Assembly: GCF_029318685.1 (NCBI RefSeq)
Contig: NZ_CP119677.1
Span: 558,001 to 622,000 of the forward strand
Direction of reading: 5' to 3'
DNA: 64,000 bases
Source of the DNA: Ruminiclostridium papyrosolvens DSM 2782
GTDB lineage: Bacteria; Bacillota; Clostridia; Acetivibrionales; DSM-1351
The notes beneath the pieces were generated by a model. It was not told where the DNA came from. It did no database searches and worked only from the letters and a program-made list of their open reading frames with translations. Shown one piece after another: positions 1-9,171 of the stretch. The number at the start of each line of letters is the position of its first letter. The stretch's first letter is position 1. Both the position numbers and the translations under genes were made by a program.

Positions 1-1009
1 TATGTCCTGAGGAATTAATCTCCTTGATTACCTTGTCATTGATTCTGGTATCGTTCCCTATATAAGAGAATGAGTAGGGAAAATTAATATATCGAGTCTC
101 TTCCACATAATATTTCAAAGTCAGGGAGGTTCCAAAGGCAGATATGGTCGTGGCAGTCATTATGGCCAGCATCGCAAGACTTCTATAGTTTGCTTTGATT
201 CTGAAGGAGATATTACTTATGCTTATCAAACGCACTCCTTTGTAAAGAATGCCTTTGTTACCCGACAGGTATTTAGTAATGGCAGGCAGAAGCGCTCCAA
301 ACAACCAGTAAGTACCTATAACCACCAGTATAACTACAAAAAGCTCCATCAGAAGGTTTTTGCTGAGTCGGTATCCAATTCCAATAAGAACTATTGAAAG
401 GATGGCTCTGACAAGCTTTAATTTTGGTTCAGACTCATCTTTTGACGAGTCCTTTAGTAAATCTATAAGCTTGCTTCTGGAGATAGATATAAAGCTGTTT
501 AAAGATGTTAACAGGAATATTGCTCCAAATACAATAAGCAGCTCCTTTATACCGTTTAGGGGTATTACAAACTCTATTGATACGTTTAGGAGGGCAACTT
601 TGGCAACTGTCATAAGAAACAATCTGGAAAACAAAATTCCCACACCAAGTCCCGTAACTATGGAGGATAATCCTGAAAAAAGGCTTTCAATGGCAAAAAT
701 CCGGCCTATTTTCCTTGTACTTATGCCCATCAGAGTATATATGGCTATTTCTTTTTTTCTCTGTTTTAAAAAGAAGGAACTGGAATACCAAATGAAGAAA
801 AAGAGGAATATTACCATAATGAAGGAAGTTACGGAAGAGGCTATTTGTGCCGATTGTATAGCATTACGTGCCTTCAGAAAACCGGGACTGTATTTAAGTA
901 CCATAAAGTCATAATATACAGCTACTGAAAATACCATAACAGCCAGATAAAACCCGTAGGATTTGAGATTTGATTTAAACATCTTTATAGCAATACTAAA
1001 GGAGTTCAT
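1..1009 (-). CDS. BceB-like ABC transporter permease (FtsX family), 3' end outside window
   Basis: The minus strand is open from an ATG at 1009 to the window edge (about 336 codons, incomplete). The translation has an N-terminal membrane helix, then a cytoplasmic stretch and further hydrophobic helices, with a conserved FtsX-type segment (IYTLMGIS around residue 86). This layout fits permeases of peptide-antibiotic detoxification transporters such as BceB. Those are about 650 residues long, so roughly half is visible. The start overlaps the end of the ATP-binding gene by 14 bp, implying translational coupling. With the kinase and response regulator upstream it forms a four-gene sensing and efflux module. 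The peptide substrate cannot be read from sequence. Confidence 0.85.
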   Translation of the reverse strand, partial: MNSFSIAIKMFKSNLKSYGFYLAVMVFSVAVYYDFMVLKYSPGFLKARNAIQSAQIASSVTSFIMVIFLFFFIWYSSSFFLKQRKKEIAIYTLMGISTRKIGRIFAIESLFSGLSSIVTGLGVGILFSRLFLMTVAKVALLNVSIEFVIPLNGIKELLIVFGAIFLLTSLNSFISISRSKLIDLLKDSSKDESEPKLKLVRAILSIVLIGIGYRLSKNLLMELFVVILVVIGTYWLFGALLPAITKYLSGNKGILYKGVRLISISNISFRIKANYRSLAMLAIMTATTISAFGTSLTLKYYVEETRYINFPYSFSYIGNDTRINDKVIKEINSSGH

Positions 1010-1760
1010 TTGAATTTGCACCTCCCATAGCCCCGAGCATGTCAAGAATCTGATGGAATAATTCCTTTCTGTCTCTTGTTTTATCGATTCTGGCATGAAT
1101 GGCTCCATCCTTTAAAAACATAATCCTGCTGCAATAGCTGGCTGCAAAAGCATCATGTGTAACCATTATGATTGTTGTACCATACTCTTCGTTGAGTCTT
1201 CTGAAACATTCCAGTATTCCCGCTGATGATTTGGAATCCAGAGCACCTGTAGGCTCATCGGCAAAAATTACCGAAGGATTCATAATTAATGCCCTAGCTG
1301 CAGCTGCTCTCTGTTTTTGTCCACCCGAAAGCTGATACGGGCGTTTTGGCAATTGCTCTTCAATACCGAAGAAAGCAGCCAATTCATTTACCTTTGAGAT
1401 TATTTTCTTATGATGTACTTTATTCAGGGCAAGAGGGAGCGCAATATTATCCATTACTGTCATGTTATCCAGCAGGTTGAAGTCCTGAAACACAAAGCCT
1501 ATTTTATCTCTTCTAAAACGTGCCAGTTCTTCACTTTTTATTTTAAATAAATCTGTTCCATCAAATATAACCTTGCCGGATGTGGGCCTGTCAATTGTTG
1601 AGAGCAAATTCAGAAGAGTGGTTTTTCCCGAGCCGGAGGGCCCCATTATTGCTAAAAATTCACCTTTTTCAACCTCGAGATTTATTCCGTTGAGAGCTTG
1701 AAACTTCATTCCTTTTGAACCGTAATCCTTTTTAAGATCCTGTGTTTGTATAATAGTCAT
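996..1760 (-). CDS. BceA-like ABC transporter ATP-binding protein
   Basis: About 254 residues, the usual size for BceA/LolD-type ATPases. Visible are Walker A (GPSGSGKTT, about residue 40), the ABC signature (LSGGQKQR), Walker B (VIFADEPTGALD) and the H-loop (VTHD). An ATG lies further upstream at 1802, but the start at 1760 was chosen because GGAGG sits 8 nt before it and the protein then begins MTIIQ as family members do. It energises the adjacent permease, probably to free targets of cell-wall-active peptides such as bacitracin or lantibiotics (inference from family). Confidence 0.92.
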   Translation of the reverse strand: MTIIQTQDLKKDYGSKGMKFQALNGINLEVEKGEFLAIMGPSGSGKTTLLNLLSTIDRPTSGKVIFDGTDLFKIKSEELARFRRDKIGFVFQDFNLLDNMTVMDNIALPLALNKVHHKKIISKVNELAAFFGIEEQLPKRPYQLSGGQKQRAAAARALIMNPSVIFADEPTGALDSKSSAGILECFRRLNEEYGTTIIMVTHDAFAASYCSRIMFLKDGAIHARIDKTRDRKELFHQILDMLGAMGGANSNELL

Positions 1761-1845
1761 TTTTAATCCTCCAAACTTTAAACATTCATGGTAAACTAAC
1801 ACTATTGATTTTATAGAATAAAGGGCAGTTTATCCATAATGCGAG

Positions 1846-1880
1846 GGTTACATTTTGACGCTTAAGGTTATATTTTTGTC
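1846..1880 (-). promoter_or_regulatory. Probable response-regulator binding repeats upstream of the bceAB-like genes
   Basis: Two similar direct repeats, GGTTACATTTTGAC (1846-1859) and GGTTATATTTTTGTC (1866-1880), lie about 20 bp apart, two helical turns, as expected for an OmpR-type dimer. They sit at the 3' end of the kinase gene, upstream of the ATPase gene. A TATAAA-like -10 lies downstream on the minus strand. The position matches BceR-controlled promoters, which drive bceAB from between bceS and bceA. Confidence 0.5.
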
Positions 1881-2896
1881 ACATTGAGATAATCACTGAA
1901 TTTACTTATACTCAATTGAAATTCTGTGTATTCACCTTCAATTGAGTTAGCTGTTAATCCTATGCCAAGTCTTGCAGAAATTTTTTTCGAGTAATATAAT
2001 CCCATACCTGTTGATTTGGAGGTTTTTCTTCCGTTTTTTCCTGTAAAACCCTTGTCAAAGATTCTTGAAATATCGGAGGGGGGTATCCCCATGCCGCTGT
2101 CCTTAATATGGAGAACTACGGTTTTGTGGGTTTCTTGGGCAAATATCTCCACCTTACCGTCCTGTTGCACATATTTACTTGCATTGTTTAAAATCTGCTC
2201 TAGGATGTAAACTAACCATTTTTCATCCGTGGTGACTGCAAAATCCAGGTTCCCTGTAACTATCTCAATGTTTTTTGCCATGAGAAAGTATGCATTGATT
2301 TTTATAGCCTCACCTACTGCCTTTTTCAGGCTGAATTGGGTTGCAGTGTGATCTTCCTGATAATGAGAGGCACGTCCGGCATACAAAACCTGATTCACAA
2401 GAAATTTAATTCTCTCAAGTTCTGCTTTAAACTTTCTGGAAAACTCTATATCAGAATCATAGGAATTTTCCAACATAAGTTCAGCAACGGAAATGGGAAG
2501 CTTTATTTCATGAACCCATCTGGTTATATAATTATTCAGCTCATCCAGCTCGTTTTTATACACATTGACAAGCTCCAGATTTTCAGAAGTTTTTTGTGAA
2601 ACAATGTCCCTGACAAGCTCCGAATAATAGCTGTCATCCTCAGGAAGATAATAGTCTACAGAGGAATTGGAATCCAGACATTTTCTTAAATTTCCATATT
2701 TTCTTTTTTCTCGCAGGAATCCGTAGGTAAAGAAGGCAAGAAAGATTAAAAGCATAAGCAGGTCAAGGTAGAGGATATCTCCGGTACTTTTCTCTAAATT
2801 GGTGCTTGCCAGAAGTACACCGTTTATTATTAGAATAAGAGCCCACTGGCACAAAATACTTACAAAGCTGCTTTTAATATATTCCGTAATTTTCAT
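1868..2896 (-). CDS. BceS-like intramembrane-sensing histidine kinase
   Basis: 342 residues. Two N-terminal membrane helices (about 15-32 and 40-60) are joined by almost no extracellular loop, the mark of intramembrane-sensing kinases. The dimerisation/phosphoacceptor segment is WVHEIKLPI (His about residue 129). An N box, a G1 box (DSGMGIPPSD) and a G2 box (STGMGLYYSKK) form the ATPase domain. The start overlaps the regulator's stop codon (ATGA). In this family the kinase senses through its partner ABC transporter and phosphorylates the neighbouring OmpR-type regulator. Confidence 0.9.
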   Translation of the reverse strand: MKITEYIKSSFVSILCQWALILIINGVLLASTNLEKSTGDILYLDLLMLLIFLAFFTYGFLREKRKYGNLRKCLDSNSSVDYYLPEDDSYYSELVRDIVSQKTSENLELVNVYKNELDELNNYITRWVHEIKLPISVAELMLENSYDSDIEFSRKFKAELERIKFLVNQVLYAGRASHYQEDHTATQFSLKKAVGEAIKINAYFLMAKNIEIVTGNLDFAVTTDEKWLVYILEQILNNASKYVQQDGKVEIFAQETHKTVVLHIKDSGMGIPPSDISRIFDKGFTGKNGRKTSKSTGMGLYYSKKISARLGIGLTANSIEGEYTEFQLSISKFSDYLNVTKI

Positions 2897-3567
2897 ATAA
2901 CTATATACCCCTGTCCTTTTTTTGTTTCTATATAATCCTCCAGACCCAGGTCGGATAGCCTGCTGCGAAGCCTGTTTATGTTGACGGTCAGTGTATTATC
3001 ATTAACATATTGATCATCATCCCACAGAAGCTTCATAATACTTTCCCTTGATACAATCCTGCCCTTGTTCGTCATTAATAACCGCAATATCTTCATTTCG
3101 TTCTTTGTCAGCTCTGACTTGGAATTTCCGTAAATAACAGAGCTTTCACCCATATTGAGAATAAGTGCCCTGTGTTCAATGTAATCATGGTCTGCAGTGG
3201 TGTAATCATATGTCCGACGGAGAATAGCCTGTATTTTAGCAATCAGAATCTGCATTGAGAACGGTTTAGCAATATAATCATCCGCTCCTGTATTCACAGC
3301 CATAATTATATCCATGTTGGTATCTCGGGAAGAAAGGAAAATTACAGGTACTTTGGAGATTTCCCTTATTCTATTGCACCAATAAAAGCCGTCGTAGCAA
3401 GGAAGATTTATATCCATAATTACCAGTTGGGGCTTGATTTTACTGAAATCATCAATTATGTTTTCGAAATTGACTGCAGAATCCGCATTAAAGCCCCACT
3501 TTTTAAGTCCTTCTATTATTTGTGAACATAATGCACTGTCATCCTCTACAAGCATTATTGTATGCAT
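2893..3567 (-). CDS. BceR-like OmpR-family response regulator
   Basis: 224 residues. The receiver domain has the acidic pair (VEDD), the phosphoacceptor Asp (VIMDINLP, about residue 52), Thr/Ser (FLSSRD) and Lys (YIAKPFS). The C-terminal winged helix (about 130-224) ends in the typical VNINRLRSRL...KGQGY segment. GGAGG lies 9 nt before the ATG. It is the first gene of the minus-strand operon and diverges from the thermonuclease gene. It most likely activates the transporter genes through the repeats at 1846-1880. Confidence 0.92.
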   Translation of the reverse strand: MHTIMLVEDDSALCSQIIEGLKKWGFNADSAVNFENIIDDFSKIKPQLVIMDINLPCYDGFYWCNRIREISKVPVIFLSSRDTNMDIIMAVNTGADDYIAKPFSMQILIAKIQAILRRTYDYTTADHDYIEHRALILNMGESSVIYGNSKSELTKNEMKILRLLMTNKGRIVSRESIMKLLWDDDQYVNDNTLTVNINRLRSRLSDLGLEDYIETKKGQGYIVI

Positions 3568-3696
3568 GTTTCATTACCTCCAAGATGTAAATTCCTTTTT
3601 ATTATAGCATGAAAAAAGAAACTATGTTCTTTTCTAGGCAAAAGTGTTAGAATATCAAGAGCAAATTTTTATTATTGCATAGCGAAAGGATATTCC

Positions 3697-4365
3697 ATGA
3701 GAAAAAAAACTGTAGCGTCGGCAGCATCTATAATTACTGCCGTTTTTGTAATTATCGGCGGCTACTTCTATCAAGACGCAAATAAGGCCGACATTAATGG
3801 CAAGTCAGGTACATACAGCAGTATTCAGACACTGGAAAAAGTAGAGTTTCCTGATTCACTGATTGACGTTTCGGGAGAGGGAATTGAACCTTTTGGCTAC
3901 GTAAATGTTACTGTTACAAAGGTTACAGACGGTGACACTTTTCATGCTGAATATAAGGAAAAGGACTACAAGGTCAGAATGCTTGACATAGATACTCCCG
4001 AATCAGTTAAATCAGGTGTTGACCCGCAACCTTTTTCCCGTGAAGCATCTGATTTGACCAAAAATACTCTTACTAATAAGACGGTAAAGCTTATTTTTGA
4101 AGAGAATACTAAGGATCAATACGGCAGACTTCTTGCCCATGTAGTCCTTGAGGACGGAAGCTTCTTTAATGCCATAATGGTAAACGAAGGCTATGCTATA
4201 TCTGTTTTTTATAGTCCCAACACCCTTTTAAAGTCCTTTTACGATAAGCTGCAAAATGATGCTATTACAGATGCCAAGGGCTTCTGGAAACTGCCGGAAA
4301 GTAAACGTCCTTTTGTTAAAAACAAAAAGGGGAAATATGTAGCATCATACAAAAATAGTAAATAG
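3697..4365 (+). CDS. Secreted or membrane-anchored thermonuclease (staphylococcal nuclease family)
   Basis: 222 residues. A positively charged N-terminus with one hydrophobic helix (about 8-24) acts as a signal peptide or anchor; no lipobox is seen. The SNase domain spans about 70-210. Catalytic residues known from Staphylococcus nuclease are present: Asp in TDGDTF, Arg in VRMLDIDTPE, Asp and Glu of DTPE, and Arg in YGRLLA. It should degrade DNA and RNA outside the membrane in a Ca2+-dependent way. AAAGGA precedes the ATG. It is a single gene followed by a strong terminator. Confidence 0.92.
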   Translation: MRKKTVASAASIITAVFVIIGGYFYQDANKADINGKSGTYSSIQTLEKVEFPDSLIDVSGEGIEPFGYVNVTVTKVTDGDTFHAEYKEKDYKVRMLDIDTPESVKSGVDPQPFSREASDLTKNTLTNKTVKLIFEENTKDQYGRLLAHVVLEDGSFFNAIMVNEGYAISVFYSPNTLLKSFYDKLQNDAITDAKGFWKLPESKRPFVKNKKGKYVASYKNSK

Positions 4366-4497
4366 TAATAGTAATTAATCGAATTTACACAAAATTTGGG
4401 ACTTTAGTACTATTATATTGGTAAATTTTTTCTATATATTGTATAAGAATTTTTTGGTAATATAATATTGAACATTAGCATTTCTCCTTTTTAGGGG

Positions 4498-4526
4498 CAT
4501 GGAGCCCGTAGGCTCCATGTTTTTTT
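4498..4526 (+). terminator. Rho-independent terminator after the thermonuclease gene
   Basis: CATGGAGCC and GGCTCCATG form a 9-bp perfect stem with a 4-nt loop, followed by a run of seven T. Confidence 0.85.
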
Positions 4527-4625
4527 GTATCCTTTTTTTTCAAAATAATCAAACAAGTAAACATAAAGTAGAAACTTTCATATTATGTACTAAGATAATA
4601 AAATGGTATATAATAGGAGGTATTT

Positions 4626-4817
4626 ATGATGAGATTGAAAAGCCCCGTTGCATGGGCAGCTTTTGTTGCTCTGGTATTGTTTGTATTGAAGACTTTTAAC
4701 CTTCTTGCACCTATTGGCTTAAGCGAGGAAAGTTTCAAGGAATTGACAACTCTTATTTTTGCTGCGCTTACTGCTTTTGGTATTTTTAACAACCCAACGG
4801 ATAAAGATTCATTCTAG
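4626..4817 (+). CDS. Small holin-like membrane protein (phi LC3 holin type)
   Basis: 63 residues with two hydrophobic segments (about 7-28 and 40-56) and the ending GIFNNPTDKDSF, which resembles the C-terminus of phi LC3-type holins. AGGAGG lies 5 nt before an ATGATG, so the start may be 4626 or 4629. It stands alone between two terminators and has no endolysin beside it. It may be a domesticated phage remnant or a small membrane protein recruited by the host. Lytic function is inference only. Confidence 0.6.
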   Translation: MMRLKSPVAWAAFVALVLFVLKTFNLLAPIGLSEESFKELTTLIFAALTAFGIFNNPTDKDSF

Positions 4818-4845
4818 CAACTCTTATACTTTAAAGATAAATAAA

Positions 4846-4904
4846 ATATCTGTATGATAAAGTGTTTTCAATTAAATTGGTCAATTCATACAGATATTTT
4901 TTTA
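4846..4904 (+). terminator. Terminator after the holin-like gene
   Basis: ATATCTGTATGA and TCATACAGATAT form a 12-bp perfect stem around a loop of about 28 nt, followed by TTTTTTT. Confidence 0.7.
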
Positions 4905-5016
4905 TTGTTCCACCTTTCTTCCGTTGAACAGGTGGCTTTTGGGCTTTTCCCAATCCTTGATTATTGAAGACCATTAAGCTATGATAAAATAAAGCAAAAA
5001 AATCGGAGGAAAATTC

Positions 5017-6066
5017 ATGGATACACTTATACTTGGTATAGAAAGCAGCTGTGATGAAACTGCTGCTTCAGTTATAAAAAACGGAAGATATATAATGTCA
5101 AATGTTATTTCATCTCAAATAGATTTGCATAAAAAGTATGGTGGAGTTGTTCCTGAAATAGCATCAAGAAAGCACGTTGAACTGATTATGCCGGTTGTAC
5201 ATCAAGCGTTGGAGGAGGCGGGTGTTTCCTTAAAGGAAATTGATGCCATAGGTGTTACCTATGGACCCGGGCTAGTAGGAGCGCTGCTTGTGGGGTTGAC
5301 TGCTGCAAAGGCAATTGCATTTGCTGCCAACAAGCCTCTTGTGGGAGTACATCATATTGAGGGGCATATTGCAGCTAACTACTTGCAGGAGCCGGAGCTG
5401 GAGCCGCCTTTTATATGTCTTGTGGCTTCCGGCGGGCACAGCCACATTGTCCACGTTAAAGGCTACGGTGAATTCGAGATTCTCGGGCAGACCAGAGATG
5501 ATGCCGCCGGAGAAGCTTTTGATAAGATTTCCAGAGCTATAGGCCTTGGATATCCGGGAGGACCATTGATTGATAAAAATGCACTGATTGGCAACAGCAA
5601 AGCTATTCAATTTCCCCGTGTAACCTTTGAGGACGGTTCACTGGATTTTAGTTTCAGTGGACTGAAAACAGCGGTTTTGAATTATCTTAACAGAATGGAG
5701 CAAACCGGGGAGCAGATTAGTATTCCGGATGTAGCTGCAAGCTTTCAGCAGGCGGTTGTAGATGTTCTGGTGAGAAATACCATAACAGCAGCAAAAATGA
5801 AGAATATTGACAAAATAGCTATAGCAGGTGGGGTCGCTGCAAATACACAACTTCGGAAAGACATGAAGGAAAAGGCGGAAAAACAAGGTATAAAGGTAAT
5901 GTATCCCGGTTTAATACTTTGTACGGATAATGCGGCTATGATAGGTTGTGCTGCCTACTACGAGTTTATAAATGGAAAAAGAGCAGGTATGGATTTAAAT
6001 GCCGTTCCGGGCTTGAAGTTATCCACAAGTATCTCCAAAAACAATAATGGCCCCCTTTCACAGTGA
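5017..6066 (+). CDS. tsaD: tRNA N6-adenosine threonylcarbamoyltransferase TsaD
   Basis: 349 residues, the usual TsaD length. It transfers the threonylcarbamoyl group to A37 of ANN-decoding tRNAs, with TsaB and TsaE as partners. Visible are the N-terminal GIESSCDET signature, the metal-binding HxxxH in [10 protein letters not shown] (about residue 111), SGGHSH, and the ATPase motif [18 protein letters not shown] lies 8 nt before the ATG. The gene is monocistronic here; tsaB and tsaE are not nearby. Confidence 0.97.
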   Translation: MDTLILGIESSCDETAASVIKNGRYIMSNVISSQIDLHKKYGGVVPEIASRKHVELIMPVVHQALEEAGVSLKEIDAIGVTYGPGLVGALLVGLTAAKAIAFAANKPLVGVHHIEGHIAANYLQEPELEPPFICLVASGGHSHIVHVKGYGEFEILGQTRDDAAGEAFDKISRAIGLGYPGGPLIDKNALIGNSKAIQFPRVTFEDGSLDFSFSGLKTAVLNYLNRMEQTGEQISIPDVAASFQQAVVDVLVRNTITAAKMKNIDKIAIAGGVAANTQLRKDMKEKAEKQGIKVMYPGLILCTDNAAMIGCAAYYEFINGKRAGMDLNAVPGLKLSTSISKNNNGPLSQ

Positions 6067-6163
6067 TATTAGTAAATAGAAGGGTATTACATTTTTTTAC
6101 ACTATTTTTATAATCACCTTTAAACCCTGTAAACATACAGGTTATGGCATTTGAAGAGTTAGG

Positions 6164-6283
6164 TGTGAATAAAATACTGTGAATAATTTACGGATTCTGT
6201 GGAAACTCCATAAAACATTTGGGAAATAAGTGTTTGAGACTTGTGGATAAATTTGTGGATAGTGTGAATAACTTTGTGATTAA
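6164..6283 (+). promoter_or_regulatory. Cluster of DnaA-box-like 9-mers
   Basis: The tsaD-transglycosylase gap holds six same-orientation 9-mers matching or close to TGTGGATAA (complement of TTATCCACA): TGTGAATAA at 6164, 6178 and 6263, TGTGGATAA at 6242 (perfect), TGTGGATAG at 6254 and TGTGATTAA at 6275. Spacings in the right group are 12, 9 and 12 bp. No dnaA, dnaN or other origin gene is near, so this looks like an origin-distal DnaA-binding cluster rather than oriC. Confidence 0.5.
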
Positions 6284-6312
6284 CTGTTCTTAAATTCAGA
6301 AAATGTAATAGC

Positions 6313-6348
6313 TAGAAATAAAATACAAGCAGGTATTTACCTGCTTGT
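6313..6348 (-). terminator. Terminator overlapping the end of the transglycosylase gene
   Basis: ACAAGCAGGTA (6325-6335) and TACCTGCTTGT (6338-6348) form an 11-bp stem. On the minus strand it is followed by a T-rich stretch. The stop codon of the transglycosylase lies inside the hairpin. Confidence 0.7.
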
Positions 6349-7044
6349 TGACATTTTATACTGATTAAAATATTCTGTGACATTTTTCACATAATTTCGG
6401 GTTTCGGTGTAAGGGGGAATCCCACCATATTTTGCCACACTGTTTGGTCCGGCGTTATATGCTGCCAGAGCAAGGCTGATATCTCCGTTGAATTTTTCCA
6501 ACTGGTCTTTTAAATAACGGGTTCCACCGTCAATGTTTTGGGCAATATCAAAGGGATCCTTTATGCCAAGTCCGTATGCCGTGCCGGGCATAAGCTGCAT
6601 TAAGCCTTCTGCTCCTGCGTTAGAAATAGCAGTAGGGTCAAAGGAGGATTCTTGCTTAATGACTGCTCTGATTAATTCTTTGTCTACTCCGTACTTTGCT
6701 GAGGCAATGTCAATATTTGAATTGATTAAATTCATAAGTTCAGTTACATTTGTGGGTATATAAGCTTTTGAGTTTGCCAGAGCCGTACGAGCTTTTAAAA
6801 GGTTATTAGTACTACTGTTATTAAGTTGACCAAGTAAGTTTGTCAGCGACGTATTCTGCAAAGCATTGGTATCTTGTCCGTTTACGAAATTGGCCAAACC
6901 TAACCGAGTGGCGTCATCAAGATATTTTTTAAAAGGAATATCTGAGCTATCGGAATTTCCTGTATTAAATCCGGGAATTCCTGAGAGCCTGCTTTCAATC
7001 TCTGACAGTTTTTGCTTGAAAATTGCGTCTATATCAATATTCAT
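6337..7044 (-). CDS. Lytic murein transglycosylase (SLT domain)
   Basis: 235 residues. The SLT/lysozyme-like domain covers about 110-230. The catalytic Glu lies in [10 protein letters not shown], followed by the family motifs [13 protein letters not shown] and ALAAYNAGP. It cleaves the MurNAc-GlcNAc bond of peptidoglycan with 1,6-anhydro product formation. No signal peptide is seen; the N-terminal 100 residues are polar, with an Asn/Ser-rich linker. Related clostridial proteins lacking signal peptides occur, so the export route is open. Monocistronic. Confidence 0.9.
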   Translation of the reverse strand: MNIDIDAIFKQKLSEIESRLSGIPGFNTGNSDSSDIPFKKYLDDATRLGLANFVNGQDTNALQNTSLTNLLGQLNNSSTNNLLKARTALANSKAYIPTNVTELMNLINSNIDIASAKYGVDKELIRAVIKQESSFDPTAISNAGAEGLMQLMPGTAYGLGIKDPFDIAQNIDGGTRYLKDQLEKFNGDISLALAAYNAGPNSVAKYGGIPPYTETRNYVKNVTEYFNQYKMSTSR

Positions 7045-7151
7045 ATAATCACCTTACTACATTTCATTTGTAAATATAATCTACGATTATTATATCGGTA
7101 TAAATGAATAAACATTTAACAGACATTTTTAGATTTTAAATATATTGTGTA

Positions 7152-7457
7152 TTACGATATAAGTATTTTTTTACTGAACTTGGAGCATGGGTTTCTGCTT
7201 GTACCATCAAAATGTCTTTCTGAGAAGAGCTTGCAACGGCCTACATTTTCATTCGGAGAGTCAATATGTACAATAAAATTCTCACAGTGAATACATTTAA
7301 GGCTAACGTCTTTTGAAGCGGTTGAAGCGGCACTCTCCTTATATCTGAAACAAACGTAATCCGGCGTTACAACTCCGTGGTATTTGCATAAGATATCATT
7401 GGTCAGATGCAGGGATAAACCTCTCTCACAGCTTTTGCAGCACTTCTTATGTTTCAT
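7152..7457 (-). CDS. Small cysteine-rich protein of unknown function
   Basis: 101 residues with cysteines in pairs: CCKSC near the N-terminus, then single Cys at YVCF, and CIHC, GRC and NPC further on. The spacing suggests one or two zinc ribbons (inference). No signal peptide or membrane helix. GGAGG precedes the ATG at good distance, supporting a real gene. It stands alone between the transglycosylase and the divergent DUF402 gene. No function is recognised. Confidence 0.65.
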   Translation of the reverse strand: MKHKKCCKSCERGLSLHLTNDILCKYHGVVTPDYVCFRYKESAASTASKDVSLKCIHCENFIVHIDSPNENVGRCKLFSERHFDGTSRNPCSKFSKKILIS

Positions 7458-7640
7458 AACTAAAAACCTCCGTGACCCGAACTGCCATAAAAATAAAATA
7501 ATTTACTACATTATAGCATTAACTGTTAGGAAAGTGATAAAATGGGAAATACATTTACATATAATTATATATATACTTCAAAAATAATTATTTGTAATGT
7601 ATAATAACCATAAGAATTTTTGATGATTTTAGGAGATAAA

Positions 7641-8123
7641 ATGAATAAGCCAAGCATATTTCGAACCAGATATATCCCATTTGAGACTGTTGATATTTCC
7701 AGCGATGAACTTTTGTTTAGGGATGAGGAGTTGTTAATCACAAGGTGGAAGGCAATTAAGCCAAGAAATGATATTTCGGGAGGAATTTCATATACTTTTT
7801 TGAAAGAGGGTATTAAGATAAGCCGATTCTACGACGCAGACAAAAGGTTTGCGTATTGGTACTGTGATATAATTAATGTTGAGTATGATAATGCAACCGA
7901 CAAGTTTACATTGATTGACTTACTTCTGGATGTTAAGCTGATGCCGGACGGTACTATGAAAGTACTTGATGCAGACGAGCTTGCTGAAGCACTGGAAAAA
8001 GGTTTGATAACTCAGGAACAGGCCTGCAGTTCTCTTAAAAAAATGGATAGCATTCTACAGCAGATTTATAAAGGTGTTTTTCCTCCTGCAATATGTATGG
8101 ACGAAAAATACTGGAAGGTTTAG
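7641..8123 (+). CDS. DUF402 domain protein
   Basis: 160 residues from the ATG at 7641, chosen because AGGAGAT sits just upstream; an ATG at 7620 has no ribosome site. The segment RFYDADKRFAYWYCDIINVEY and the following DLLLDVKLMPDG and DADELAEAL match the DUF402 fold. Some members of that fold hydrolyse nucleoside di- and triphosphates or are linked to RNA metabolism. The specific substrate is unknown. The gene stands ahead of a PHP phosphoesterase and may be cotranscribed with it. Confidence 0.75.
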   Translation: MNKPSIFRTRYIPFETVDISSDELLFRDEELLITRWKAIKPRNDISGGISYTFLKEGIKISRFYDADKRFAYWYCDIINVEYDNATDKFTLIDLLLDVKLMPDGTMKVLDADELAEALEKGLITQEQACSSLKKMDSILQQIYKGVFPPAICMDEKYWKV

Positions 8124-8193
8124 TTAATATTTTACGATTCGAGAAAAGACTAAGCGGGATATCCCGATTACTTTAAAACACGGAGATGATTGG

Positions 8194-9051
8194 ATGGAGA
8201 ATTTTATTGATTTGCATACGCATAGTACAGCATCAGATGGAAGCATGAGCCCGGCAGAACTTGTCCGCCATGCTAAAGAAAGAGGGCTTGCAGCAGTAGC
8301 GTTAACCGATCATGATACTGTGGACGGCACTCAGGAGGCTATCAAGGAAGGAAAGCGGTCTGGTGTCGAAGTTATTCCCGGGATAGAAATAAGTGTCAGA
8401 TACAAACCTGAAATGCATATTTTGGGCCTGTTTCCGGAGGGTGATAGTTATCTGAATATACGTTCAGAGTTATCAACTGTAAAAAAGGGCAGAGAAGACA
8501 GAAACAAAAAAATCATAAACAGGCTTAATGAGTTGGGTATTGAAATTACAGAGGATGAGGTAAAGGATGTGGCAATGGGTGATATTACGGGAAGACCCCA
8601 TATCGCCCGGGTTTTGGTGGCTAAAGGATATGTCAAAACCATAGACGAAGCCTTTGACATTTATTTATGTAAGGAAGGACTTGCTTATTTTCAGAGATTT
8701 GAGCTTGAGCCTGCGGATGGAATTAAGGCTATAAGAAAGTCCGGAGGTGTACCCGTTATTGCTCATCCTGTTTTTTTGAGAAAGAGTTATGATGAGATGG
8801 ATAAACTGCTCAAGGAACTCAAAGAGTACGGTCTTGGAGGTATAGAAGCTCATTATAGTGAAAATACTAAAGAGGATACGGGTAAATTTTTGAGGCTTGC
8901 TATTAAGCATGAACTGGTTGTAACCGGGGGAAGTGATTTTCATGGAAATTTTAAATCCGGAATCGAGTTGGGGTGCGGAAGAGGCGGTCTCAAGGTTCCA
9001 TATGAATTGTTGGATAAACTAAGGGAATACCAGAATAACATGAACAGATAG
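8194..9051 (+). CDS. PHP-domain phosphoesterase (YciV/TrpH-like)
   Basis: 285 residues. The PHP motifs are clear: DLHTHSTASDGSM (HxH), LTDHDTVDGT, an EIS segment after IPGIE, a later IAHPVF and a final GGSDFHG. These residues bind the metal cluster. Family members include 3',5'-nucleoside bisphosphate phosphatase and 5'-3' RNase AM acting on rRNA ends, so an RNA or nucleotide phosphatase role is likely. Start ATG at 8194 follows GGAGATGATTGG. A terminator follows at 9095. Confidence 0.88.
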   Translation: MENFIDLHTHSTASDGSMSPAELVRHAKERGLAAVALTDHDTVDGTQEAIKEGKRSGVEVIPGIEISVRYKPEMHILGLFPEGDSYLNIRSELSTVKKGREDRNKKIINRLNELGIEITEDEVKDVAMGDITGRPHIARVLVAKGYVKTIDEAFDIYLCKEGLAYFQRFELEPADGIKAIRKSGGVPVIAHPVFLRKSYDEMDKLLKELKEYGLGGIEAHYSENTKEDTGKFLRLAIKHELVVTGGSDFHGNFKSGIELGCGRGGLKVPYELLDKLREYQNNMNR

Positions 9052-9094
9052 GTAAACTTGACCTATGTGTTATTGTAGTGATATAATTAATTTT

Positions 9095-9121
9095 AGCCCT
9101 TTCCCAAAAGGGTTATTTTTT
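9095..9121 (+). terminator. Terminator after the PHP gene
   Basis: AGCCCTTT and AAAGGGTT form an 8-bp stem (one G-T pair) with loop CCCA, followed by a T-rich run. Confidence 0.7.
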
Positions 9122-9171
9122 ATCTTGATGAATTGTAGCATTAATTAAAATTAGCAGTGGGCGGTAAAAAA

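Noticed and set aside
360-914. Plus-strand frame of 184 codons
   Set aside because: Lies antisense to the permease; no ribosome site, and the minus-strand translation is a clear membrane transporter.
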